Assembly: GCA_945876155.1 (NCBI GenBank)
Contig: CAMCMW010000023.1
Coordinates: 1-11,294, forward strand
Length of the DNA stretch: 11,294 bases
Source: an uncultured Ruminococcus sp.
GTDB lineage: Bacteria; Bacillota; Clostridia; Oscillospirales; Ruminococcaceae
Direction: 5' to 3'
Of the stretch, positions 1 through 6,607 are shown piece after piece; position 1 is the stretch's first letter, and the number at the start of each line of letters is the position of its first letter. Under the pieces are notes generated by a model. That model did not search any database. It had not been told where the DNA came from and saw only the letters and a list, made by a program, of their open reading frames with translations. The translations under genes were made by a program, and so were the position numbers.

Positions 1-1
1 G

Positions 2-1210
2 GACTACCCTTACGATGACTACTTTACATACAAGGGCGGTCTGGGCGGCAATACAGAGGGCGAACCGTTCTGCTATATGCGTGAAATCCGTGCCCACGGA
101 CAGGACGTAAACCTGACCCTTACAATCGACCCTCATGTAAGCGACGAGCACCTTATTAAAATTGCAGAGGATTTAAAGCCTTTCGGAAGAATGTTTTTAA
201 GAATCAACCACGAGGCAACAGGAAACTGGTTCTCATTCAACAAGAGATGTACTTACCAGGAAGTTGCGGACTTTTTTGTAAGGTTCTGCAAAATTCTGAG
301 TGAACACGCTCCTAACGTTTCAAAGGTAGTATGTATCGGCGGTATTGAGGACCTTTCAAAGACAGAAATGGAAAAGGAAGCAGAGTTTGCACAGACTATT
401 CCGGCAGCAGACGTTTGGTCTGTTGACAAGTACATGGCGCTCCACTGGGGCTGGCCTTATGACGTTGCTGAAAGAGGCGGAAATTCCCACAGCAGAGGAA
501 CAGTTAAGGACACCTTTGAAAAGACAAAGGCAAGCTTTGAGCGTTTCAGGTACTTAAACGGCGGTGAAGCAAAGCCTATGACCATGGCTGAATTCAATGC
601 TGACGGTGATGTTACCGGTGCTTATGAACAGGCTGAAATGGTTAAGGAATTCTGCGATATGGTGAAGTCTGAAAAGGCTGAATGGTTCACTGGCTTTACA
701 TTCTATCAGTTCCGTGACAGAGGAAGACTTGGTCTTGAAATCGAAGACCCGAACAATTCAGACTGCGGAATCGAGCAGCCGCTTATGCAGACCTACAAGG
801 AAATCATTCACGACGAATGGTTCATGCCAGAAATGACAACGCAGGAGGAAGTACAGTTCCCTGTAAAGCTGCGCTGGGGCGGCGCAGAGGACGCAGAGGG
901 TATTGCAGTACCGATACACTTTGAAAAGAACCCGACATTCTGTGAAGTAACCTTTGATGATGACAGCAACATTATGATGGAGATAAACGGCAAGTGGTTC
1001 TACAAGTCACCAAAGGCTAAGACTATCGACCTTATGTCCGCATTCTTTGAAAAGCCGCTGGAGAATGAATGCGACCTGACACTGAAACTTTTCGCACCTC
1101 CGGCAAGCGGTGAAAACGACCTTTCAATCGAGGACGGTCTTTACAACACTTACGCAACTATCAACAAACTGCCTGATATAAGAGTAAGATTTGAACCGGT
1201 TGAGCTTTAA
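2..1210 (+). CDS. Partial TIM-barrel protein, clan GH-A/GH26-like glycoside hydrolase (5' end outside window)
   Basis: The reading frame is open from base 2 and ends at TAA 1208-1210, giving 402 visible residues; the ATG at 77 is internal, since good coding sequence precedes it. Two glutamates sit where clan GH-A glycosidases carry their catalytic pair: one in RINHEATGNWF (Glu codon 212-214), resembling the HE acid/base motif of GH26, and one in TMAEFNADGD (Glu codon 590-592), resembling the strand-7 nucleophile. They are 126 residues apart, a plausible clan spacing. GFTFYQFRDRGRLGLE (about 691-740) would be strand 8. The last 120 or so residues look like a separate beta-rich domain. The substrate cannot be inferred, and any signal peptide, dockerin or binding module would lie in the missing N-terminal part. 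The family call is from motif resemblance only; an uncharacterised barrel protein of another family is possible. Confidence 0.6.
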   Translation, partial: DYPYDDYFTYKGGLGGNTEGEPFCYMREIRAHGQDVNLTLTIDPHVSDEHLIKIAEDLKPFGRMFLRINHEATGNWFSFNKRCTYQEVADFFVRFCKILSEHAPNVSKVVCIGGIEDLSKTEMEKEAEFAQTIPAADVWSVDKYMALHWGWPYDVAERGGNSHSRGTVKDTFEKTKASFERFRYLNGGEAKPMTMAEFNADGDVTGAYEQAEMVKEFCDMVKSEKAEWFTGFTFYQFRDRGRLGLEIEDPNNSDCGIEQPLMQTYKEIIHDEWFMPEMTTQEEVQFPVKLRWGGAEDAEGIAVPIHFEKNPTFCEVTFDDDSNIMMEINGKWFYKSPKAKTIDLMSAFFEKPLENECDLTLKLFAPPASGENDLSIEDGLYNTYATINKLPDIRVRFEPVEL

Positions 1211-1216
1211 TATAGC

Positions 1217-1256
1217 AAAACTGCCTTTTGACATATTTCAGTCAAAAGGCAGTTTT
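1217..1256. terminator. Bidirectional intrinsic terminator between convergent genes
   Basis: Perfect 16-bp inverted repeat (arms 1217-1232 and 1241-1256, 8-base loop) with an AAAACTGCC...GGCAGTTTT core, so both strands read a GC-containing stem ending in a short U run. It lies between the stop of the glycosidase-like gene and the stop of ptsI on the other strand, and can end both transcripts. Confidence 0.9.
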
Positions 1257-1259
1257 CTG

Positions 1260-2894
1260 CTATTTACTTAAATCAATGTTTCTTACGGTATCTCTTAATT
1301 TAAGTACATACGACGGGTAAACTGACAGTTCGTCAATTCCCATTTTAAGGAATGTTTCTGTAAGTGTTGTATCAGCAGCCAGTTCTCCGCAAATGCCAAT
1401 CCATGCACCGTTTTTATGGGCGTTTTCAGCGGACATCTCAATAAGCCGCAGAATTGCCTCGTGGTGAGTATCGCAGAAGTCCTCCAGCTTTGGATTCTGT
1501 CTATCACAGGCAAGGGTATACTGGGTAAGGTCGTTTGTACCAACACTAAAGAAATCCACCATCGGTGCAAGCTTATCACTGATAATTGCCGCCGCAGGGG
1601 TTTCAATCATAATACCGATTTCAGTTTTTTCACTGTACTCAATATTGTTTTCCTTCAATTCCGCTTTTACTTCATCGCATACCGCAAGAATCTTTTCAAG
1701 CTCCGATACGCTTGTAATCATCGGGAACATGATACCCAGATTGCCGAATGCCGACGCACGGAAAAGCGCTCTCAGCTGAGTCTTGAAAATGTCCGGACGG
1801 GTAAGGCATATCCTTATCGCTCTGAATCCTAAAGCCGGATTTTCCTCCTTGTCAAGGTTGAAGTAATCCACCTGCTTGTCCGCACCGATATCAAGGGTAC
1901 GGATAATGACTTTTTTGCCAGCCATGCTTTCAAGGACTTTTTTGTAAGCCTGGAATTGCTGTTCCTCTGTGGGGTAGTCACTGTTTTCAAGGTAGAGAAA
2001 TTCACTTCTGAACAAACCTATACCGCCTGCGTCATTTACAAGTACTGCCCCGATATTTTCCACACTGCCAATGTTTGCGTAGATGTTCACTTTCGTTCCG
2101 TCAAGGGTGATATTCTCCTTGCCTTTGAGGGATTTGAGCAGTTCTTTCTTTTCAAGGTCGGACTTCTGTTTTGCGATGATTTCAGCAAGAGTTTTCTCGT
2201 CCGGGTCAATAAATATCTCTCCGGTGTAGCCGTCAACCGCAGCCATGTCGCCGTCCTTGATTTTTTCAAGCAGCTCGTCACCTGCTCCGATTATTGCCGG
2301 AATGTTCATGTTCCTTGCAAGAATTGCCGTGTGGGAATTGGAAGAACCGTGAGCCGTAACAAACGCAAGAACCTTTTCCTTGTCAAGTGAAACTGTTTCG
2401 CTGGGGGCAAGGTCATCCGCACAGATAATGACTTTATCGTCCGAACTGCTGTCAGTATCGCCATTTTCAGCCATACAGGCAATTATCCTGTTTGAGATGT
2501 CCTTTACGTCTGCCGCCCTTGCCTGCATATATGCGTCGTCCATTGAGGAAAACATCTCAGCGAAGTTGTCCGACGTCACAGCAACAGCGTATTCTGCGTT
2601 CACCGACTGGTTCTCAATAATGCTCTGAATGGACTCGTTGTAATCCTCGTCCTCAATCATCATCATGTGTATTTCAAAAATCTGTGCGTTGGTCTCCCCG
2701 ACCTCTTTCAGCGCCTTTTCGTAAATTGCTGACAGCTGTTCAGACGCTTTCTTCTTTGCAGCGTCAACACGTTCAAGTTCAGCCGCCGTATCTTCAACAT
2801 GAATGCGGCGAACCTGTGCCTCCTGTCTTTTGAAAACAGAAATCTTACCTATTGCGACTGCGCCGTACACACCTTTTCCGTTAAGCTTTAACAT
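1260..2894 (-). CDS. ptsI: Phosphoenolpyruvate-protein phosphotransferase (PTS Enzyme I)
   Basis: Cytosolic first enzyme of the sugar phosphotransferase system: it autophosphorylates from PEP and passes the phosphate to HPr. The product is 544 aa, a normal length. The swivelling domain carries the active-site His188 in SSNSHTAILAR. The PEP-binding barrel shows GLFRSEFLY (about 294-302), GFRAIRICL (356-364), MIETPAAA (429-436), SVGTNDLTQYTLA (450-462) and the proton-donor Cys502 in GICGELA. These match the known His189/Cys502 layout. The start at 2894 is chosen because it begins the conserved MLKLNGKGV...AIG segment, has an AAGGGG ribosome site just upstream, and leaves 19 bases after ptsH; the longer frame to 2972 would overlap ptsH. 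It is the last gene of the operon before the terminator at 1217-1256. Confidence 0.96.
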   Translation of the reverse strand: MLKLNGKGVYGAVAIGKISVFKRQEAQVRRIHVEDTAAELERVDAAKKKASEQLSAIYEKALKEVGETNAQIFEIHMMMIEDEDYNESIQSIIENQSVNAEYAVAVTSDNFAEMFSSMDDAYMQARAADVKDISNRIIACMAENGDTDSSSDDKVIICADDLAPSETVSLDKEKVLAFVTAHGSSNSHTAILARNMNIPAIIGAGDELLEKIKDGDMAAVDGYTGEIFIDPDEKTLAEIIAKQKSDLEKKELLKSLKGKENITLDGTKVNIYANIGSVENIGAVLVNDAGGIGLFRSEFLYLENSDYPTEEQQFQAYKKVLESMAGKKVIIRTLDIGADKQVDYFNLDKEENPALGFRAIRICLTRPDIFKTQLRALFRASAFGNLGIMFPMITSVSELEKILAVCDEVKAELKENNIEYSEKTEIGIMIETPAAAIISDKLAPMVDFFSVGTNDLTQYTLACDRQNPKLEDFCDTHHEAILRLIEMSAENAHKNGAWIGICGELAADTTLTETFLKMGIDELSVYPSYVLKLRDTVRNIDLSK

Positions 2895-2913
2895 TTTCGC
2901 CGCCCCTTTCTTA

Positions 2914-3171
2914 TCAGAGATTAGCTGTGAAAAAGTCTTCCATAGCCTTTGCTGCTGCGTCCTCGTCCTCACCGGTAACGGTTACAGTAACAGTTTCGCC
3001 GCACTTTACGCCCAGTCCCATAAGCATCATAAGCTTTGTTGCGTTGACTGACTTGCCGCTTTTCTCAATGAGAATTTCGCTCTTGAATTTCTTTGCCTCT
3101 TTTGCAAGCATTCCTGCCGGTCTTGCGTGGATTCCAACTTCGTCCTTGATTGTGTAATTAAACTGTTTCAT
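2914..3171 (-). CDS. ptsH: Phosphocarrier protein HPr
   Basis: Small cytosolic phosphocarrier (85 aa) that takes phosphate from Enzyme I at His15, seen in GIHARPAG, and gives it to EIIA domains and PRD-type regulators. The C-terminal part (GETVTVTVTGEDEDAA) fits the fold. The regulatory serine 46 found in HPr of Bacillus and relatives (NLKSIMGVM) is absent: the aligned stretch is NATKLMMLMGLGVK, with Lys46 (codon 3034-3036) and Thr45. This HPr therefore should not be a substrate for Ser46 phosphorylation by HPr kinase. It lies 42 bases downstream of ptsG, with an AAGGAAAA ribosome site and a small hairpin in the gap, and 19 bases upstream of ptsI, consistent with a ptsGHI transcript. Confidence 0.97.
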   Translation of the reverse strand: MKQFNYTIKDEVGIHARPAGMLAKEAKKFKSEILIEKSGKSVNATKLMMLMGLGVKCGETVTVTVTGEDEDAAAKAMEDFFTANL

Positions 3172-3187
3172 AATATTTTCCTTTCTT

Positions 3188-3209
3188 TCACCCGGACTAA
3201 GCCGGATGA
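3188..3209. other. Intercistronic hairpin between ptsG and ptsH
   Basis: Arms 3188-3195 and 3202-3209 form an 8-bp stem, CCGG-centred with one G-U pair when read on the - strand, around a 6-base loop. On the operon (-) strand it is followed by AAGAAAGGAAAA, the ptsH ribosome site, so it is not a terminator for the operon; it may affect mRNA processing or stability. On the + strand it is followed by CTTTTTATTTT and has the shape of a terminator. Confidence 0.5.
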
Positions 3210-3213
3210 CTTT

Positions 3214-5346
3214 TTATTTTATATTAATTATCTTTTCTCCGGCTGATATACTGCCTGATGCTGCAGCTGATACCTCAGAATAATCATCAGTGTTGCAGAT
3301 AATCATTGGAGTTGTCGTCTTGTATCCGGCATTTCTGATTCCGTCAATGTCGAAGGTTATCAACAGGTCTCCCTTGTGAATTTCCTGACCATCGGAAACG
3401 TGCGCCTCGAAAAACTCACCATTCAGCTTTACTGTGTCGATTCCTATATGAAGAAGAATTTCACATCTCTCTGATGAAACAATGTTAATTGCGTGCTTTG
3501 TATCGAAAACCATGTCCACCTTGCCGTCGCACGGAGCGTAAAGTTTGCCCTCTGTTGGTTCTACGGCGATACCGTCACCCAGAACCTTTGAAGAAAACGC
3601 CTCGTCTTCAACGTCCTCAAGGTTTACGACATTTCCGTTAAGATGTGAATACAGTGTGATTGACTGGCTTTCCTTCTTCTCAGATTTTTCTTCTGAAACC
3701 GGTTCAGCTGAAACCGTTTCTCCCAGCAGCTGGTCAACATTGTCAGCGTCAGCAGTGTCAAGGAAGTCCTCAAGGTTTGATTTTACCACTGATACCTGCG
3801 GACCGTAAATAACCTGTACACCGTTGCCCTTATGAATTACACCAGACGCTCCGCTTTCTTTCAGCAGGCTGTCCTGAACCAGTTCAGGGTCAATTACAGT
3901 AATTCTCAGTCTTGTTGCACAGCAGTCAACGTCTGAAAGGTTGGATTTTCCGCCCAGACCCTTTAAAATCAGTGCGCTCACTCTGTCAAAGCCGTCGCTT
4001 ACTGCATTTGCAGCAGCCTCTTTTCTTGCATTTACGTCCTTGCGGGTGTAAAGCTTTGTTTCCTCGTCATCAGCCTCTCTGCCCGGTGTTTTGAAATTGA
4101 ATTTTGTAATCATAAAGTAGAATACAAAATAGTACACAACCGCATAGACCAGTCCTACAATAACTATCCATATCCAGTTTGTTTTCTCGTTGCCCTGTAA
4201 GATACCGAACAATGTCAGGTCAATTGCACCACCTGAGAATGTCATTCCCACGCCTACGTTGAAAATGTGCATGAGCATATATGAAAGTCCGGCAAGAACG
4301 CAGTGTACTGCATACATAACAGGTGCTACGAACAGGAATGTAAATTCGAGGGGCTCTGTAATACCTGTGAGCATTGAAGTCAGCGCTGCGGAGAGAAGAA
4401 GTCCTCCAACGATTTTTTTCTTTTCCGGACGTGCAGCTTTGTACATTGCAAATGCAGCTGCCGGCAGACCGAAAATCATGAACGGGAATTTACCGGACAT
4501 AAATCTTGTTGCTGATACTGAGAAATGCTCAGTTGATTTTGATGCAAGCTCTGCGAAGAAGATGTTCTGTGCGCCCTGAACGGTAACGCCGTCGATAATC
4601 ATTGAACCGCCAAGCTCTGTCTGCCAGAAAGGCATATAGAAAACGTGGTGCAGACCAAACGGGATAAGCGCTCTTTCGATTATACCGTAAATCCATGTTC
4701 CGGCATAACCTGATTTAAGAACAAGCTGTCCTAACTGAGCAATTCCGCCCTGAACTACAGGCCAGATAAAGAACATTGCAATACCCACAATCAGATATAC
4801 AAGGCTGCATATTATTGGTACAAATCGTGTACCGCCGAAGAATGACAGCACCTGCGGCAGCTGTATCTTATAAAACCTGTTATGGAGTGCAGCAACGCCC
4901 AGTCCGACGATAATACCGCCGAAAACACCCATTTGCAGTGTGGTAATACCGAGGGTTGTGGTGGTTGAGTTTGCAGCCATAGCCTCAACGCCGCCTTTTG
5001 CGGAAATAAGTGCGCTTATAGCTGTGTTCATGATAAGGTAGCTGATAGCACCTGAAAGTGCGGCAACTTCCTTTTCCTTTTTCGCCATACCTATTGCAAC
5101 ACCCATGGCAAACAGCAGTGCCAGGTTATCGAAAACCGCACTTCCTGTCTTGCTCATAATGTCAAGAATGGTGTAAAGCAGACCGCCTTCTTTGATTATG
5201 TTTGTTAAATGATATGTTTCAAGTGTCGTGGGGTTGGTGAAAGAACTGCCTATTCCGAGCAGAAGTCCTGCGACCGGAAGCAAAGCGATCGGCAGCATGA
5301 AAGAACGTCCGACTCTTTGCAGAACCCCGAAAATTTTGTCTTTCAT
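3214..5346 (-). CDS. ptsG: PTS glucose-family EIICBA permease
   Basis: Membrane sugar transporter that phosphorylates its substrate during uptake; 710 aa in the order C-B-A, as in Bacillus PtsG. EIIC (about 1-420) is strongly hydrophobic with several membrane spans and contains ERALIPFGLHHVFYMPFW (224-241) and the sugar-site motif GITEPLEF (328-335). EIIB (about 450-530) has the phosphoacceptor Cys476 in VDCCATRLRI. A Glu/Ser/Lys-rich linker (about 535-562) leads to EIIA, with His618 (TKHAINI) and the phosphoacceptor His633 (LLHIGIDTV). An AGGAGG site lies 8 bases before the ATG. Being cotranscribed with an antiterminator, HPr and Enzyme I, it makes an almost complete PTS. Glucose is the likeliest substrate from operon order; N-acetylglucosamine or another glucose-family sugar cannot be excluded. 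Confidence 0.93.
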   Translation of the reverse strand: MKDKIFGVLQRVGRSFMLPIALLPVAGLLLGIGSSFTNPTTLETYHLTNIIKEGGLLYTILDIMSKTGSAVFDNLALLFAMGVAIGMAKKEKEVAALSGAISYLIMNTAISALISAKGGVEAMAANSTTTTLGITTLQMGVFGGIIVGLGVAALHNRFYKIQLPQVLSFFGGTRFVPIICSLVYLIVGIAMFFIWPVVQGGIAQLGQLVLKSGYAGTWIYGIIERALIPFGLHHVFYMPFWQTELGGSMIIDGVTVQGAQNIFFAELASKSTEHFSVSATRFMSGKFPFMIFGLPAAAFAMYKAARPEKKKIVGGLLLSAALTSMLTGITEPLEFTFLFVAPVMYAVHCVLAGLSYMLMHIFNVGVGMTFSGGAIDLTLFGILQGNEKTNWIWIVIVGLVYAVVYYFVFYFMITKFNFKTPGREADDEETKLYTRKDVNARKEAAANAVSDGFDRVSALILKGLGGKSNLSDVDCCATRLRITVIDPELVQDSLLKESGASGVIHKGNGVQVIYGPQVSVVKSNLEDFLDTADADNVDQLLGETVSAEPVSEEKSEKKESQSITLYSHLNGNVVNLEDVEDEAFSSKVLGDGIAVEPTEGKLYAPCDGKVDMVFDTKHAINIVSSERCEILLHIGIDTVKLNGEFFEAHVSDGQEIHKGDLLITFDIDGIRNAGYKTTTPMIICNTDDYSEVSAAASGSISAGEKIINIK

Positions 5347-5379
5347 AACTGATACCTCCTGTTATTTTTTTATTTTTGC

Positions 5380-5411
5380 ATCATTATAAATGGTACCGGT
5401 TTTACAATGAT
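5380..5411. other. Intercistronic hairpin between antiterminator gene and ptsG
   Basis: Arms 5380-5390 and 5401-5411 pair over 11 bp (one G-U) around a 10-base loop holding GGTACC. The stem is AT-rich. On the operon strand it is followed by GCAAAAATAAAAAAATAAC and then the ptsG ribosome site, with no U run, so it should not terminate the operon. On the + strand it is followed by ACTTTTTTA. A role as an RNA processing or stability element is inference. Confidence 0.45.
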
Positions 5412-5426
5412 ACTTTTTTATAAAAA

Positions 5427-6266
5427 TCAGATTGCACTGACTTTTTTCAGATGAATTGCAAGTGTTATAAGCTCGTCGTCACTGATGTTTTTCTGATAGG
5501 TTTTCATGATGTATTCCTGTATGCACAGGGCGCATTTGTAATGCTTGTTACAGGTTTTCTTAATCATTGCTGAAAAAACCTCGTCATTGCTCAGTACTTC
5601 CGGCAGAGGCTCGTCTTTGAAAAGTCTCTGCGCCAGAAATTTGAGATGTGTGATAAATCTTTCGTAGGAAACATTGTTCCTGTCAAACTTCTGTTTATAA
5701 TAGTATTCTGATATTTCAACGCACCCGTTAATCATTTTTGTAATGTCATAAACATCACTTATTTTAGTATCTAACCTTGCGTTGATAATATGCATTGCAA
5801 TAAATCCAGCCTCATCATTTGTCATGTCGATTCCAAGTCTTTCGTGCAGCTGACTGACGCAGTACTCACCAAGACTCAATTCCTGAGGATAGCATTCCCT
5901 GATTGAACCAATAAGCGGATTGGTAAATTCAATACCCTTTTTCTTCCGCTCGATTGCAAAAGCGATATGGTCGCTTAAAGTAACAAGCAGTGATTCATTC
6001 AGTCCTGTGGGATATACTCTTTTTATATGGTCAACCATATCATTTGCAAAGGACATATACTCTTCCGGAATTTCTCTGAGCATTGATATCATTTTCTTTT
6101 GAAGTTCAGAATCGGTGATAAGATATGTTTTCTGTATCTGTGACGGGTCTACTGTATCCCCGTACTTCTTCCCGAACCCGATTCCTTTTCCGGAAACTAT
6201 CTGTTCTCTTCCGTCATCATCAAGTACACACAGATTATTGTTGTTGATGGCTTTAATGACCTTCAT
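5427..6266 (-). CDS. LicT/GlcT-family (BglG-type) transcription antiterminator with two PRD domains
   Basis: RNA-binding regulator of PTS operons: in its active form it binds a RAT element in nascent mRNA and blocks the overlapping terminator. The 279-aa length is normal. The N-terminal CAT RNA-binding domain (1-55) shows the family pattern MKVIKAINNN...VSGKGIGFGKK. PRD1 (about 65-170) carries His100 (LSDHIAFAIER) and His159 (GFIAMHI); PRD2 (about 171-279) carries His207 (ITHLKF) and His272 (LAIHLKKV). The first three match LicT numbering. In this family PRD1 is phosphorylated by the cognate EIIB as negative control, and PRD2 by HPr. The start at 6266 begins the conserved MKVIKAIN and has GAGGAG seven bases upstream; the frame extends five codons further up without support. 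It is the first gene of the ptsGHI operon and lies behind a RAT, so it likely activates itself. LicT versus GlcT subgroup is unresolved. Confidence 0.93.
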   Translation of the reverse strand: MKVIKAINNNNLCVLDDDGREQIVSGKGIGFGKKYGDTVDPSQIQKTYLITDSELQKKMISMLREIPEEYMSFANDMVDHIKRVYPTGLNESLLVTLSDHIAFAIERKKKGIEFTNPLIGSIRECYPQELSLGEYCVSQLHERLGIDMTNDEAGFIAMHIINARLDTKISDVYDITKMINGCVEISEYYYKQKFDRNNVSYERFITHLKFLAQRLFKDEPLPEVLSNDEVFSAMIKKTCNKHYKCALCIQEYIMKTYQKNISDDELITLAIHLKKVSAI

Positions 6267-6289
6267 ATGTTTTCTCCTCATTTGGGTAT

Positions 6290-6355
6290 AAAAAAAGCCA
6301 ACCTTTACACACAGTAATACTATAAGCTATAGAAAGCCCGTGTAAAAAGTTGGTT
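6290..6355 (-). terminator. Leader terminator of the PTS operon, controlled by antitermination
   Basis: On the - strand the arms CCAACTTTTTACAC (6340-6353) and GTGTAAAGGTTGG (6298-6310) pair with one bulge and G-U contacts, an inner CTATA/TATAG stem caps the structure, and a run of seven Us follows (6290-6296). It lies between the promoter and the antiterminator start codon. Its 5' base (6352-6355) is shared with the RAT, so the two structures exclude each other. Confidence 0.85.
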
Positions 6356-6376
6356 ATGCCCTTTCGGTAACACTCC
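6352..6376 (-). promoter_or_regulatory. RAT (ribonucleic antiterminator) element for the LicT/GlcT-type protein
   Basis: Read on the - strand, 25 nt: GGAGTGTTACC, then GAAA, then GGGCATAACC. From memory, the LicT/SacY-type RAT has GGATTGTTAC on the 5' side and GGCAAAACC on the 3' side; each side here differs by one base (G for T, and T for A). The apical part is shorter than the usual 29-nt element and ends in a GAAA tetraloop closed by C-G pairs. Its last four bases are the first four of the terminator stem, the arrangement expected of a RAT. Confidence 0.87.
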
Positions 6377-6411
6377 AATAAATGTTATCAATATTCTCTT
6401 TTCTTGTACAC

Positions 6412-6440
6412 AGTATACCATGGTTTATGTGAATTGTCAA
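6412..6440 (-). promoter_or_regulatory. Sigma-A promoter of the antiterminator-ptsGHI operon
   Basis: On the - strand: TTGACA (6435-6440), a 17-base spacer and TATACT (6412-6417), close to consensus. Transcription would start near 6405, about 30 bases before the RAT, leaving a leader of about 140 nt. No convincing CRE (CcpA-type) operator was seen at or around it. Confidence 0.88.
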
Positions 6441-6558
6441 TACAAATTATATAGTGTTATACTTTTTTCTGCATCCTGCACAACACAATGCGTCTTACTA
6501 TATTAAAATTGCACAAAAAGTTTGAAATATACTGTAAAAAAAGCGAAAATTTACATAA
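6441..6558. other. Intergenic stretch with no recognised feature
   Basis: AT-rich sequence between the PTS operon promoter and the terminator of the VanY-like gene. Both strands were read for coding frames, hairpins with U runs, promoter pairs and operator-like palindromes; nothing convincing was found. The open frame crossing it on the - strand mainly overlaps the 3' end of the VanY-like gene out of frame and is not believed. Confidence 0.5.
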
Positions 6559-6596
6559 ATAAAGAAAAACCTCCTGTAAATTACCACAGGAGGTTT
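6559..6596 (-). terminator. Intrinsic terminator of the VanY-like gene
   Basis: Perfect 11-bp stem AAACCTCCTGT/ACAGGAGGTTT (arms 6567-6577 and 6586-6596, 8-base loop). On the - strand it is followed by a U-rich tail (TTTTTCTTTAT counting the last stem bases). It lies 11 bases after the VanY-like stop codon and separates that gene from the PTS operon promoter. Confidence 0.9.
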
Positions 6597-6607
6597 CAAG
6601 CCGTATA

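Noticed and set aside
1956..2390. 144-codon open frame on the + strand
   Set aside because: It lies entirely antisense within ptsI, has no ribosome site or family resemblance, and is explained by the codon pattern of the real gene. The same holds for the other + strand frames within ptsI and ptsG, such as 4190-4579.
5383..5388. TATAAT on the - strand just before ptsG, a possible internal promoter
   Set aside because: It lies within the hairpin stem; no -35-like hexamer is found at 16-18 bases (the nearest, TTGTAA, is only 13 bases away) and there is no TGn extension.
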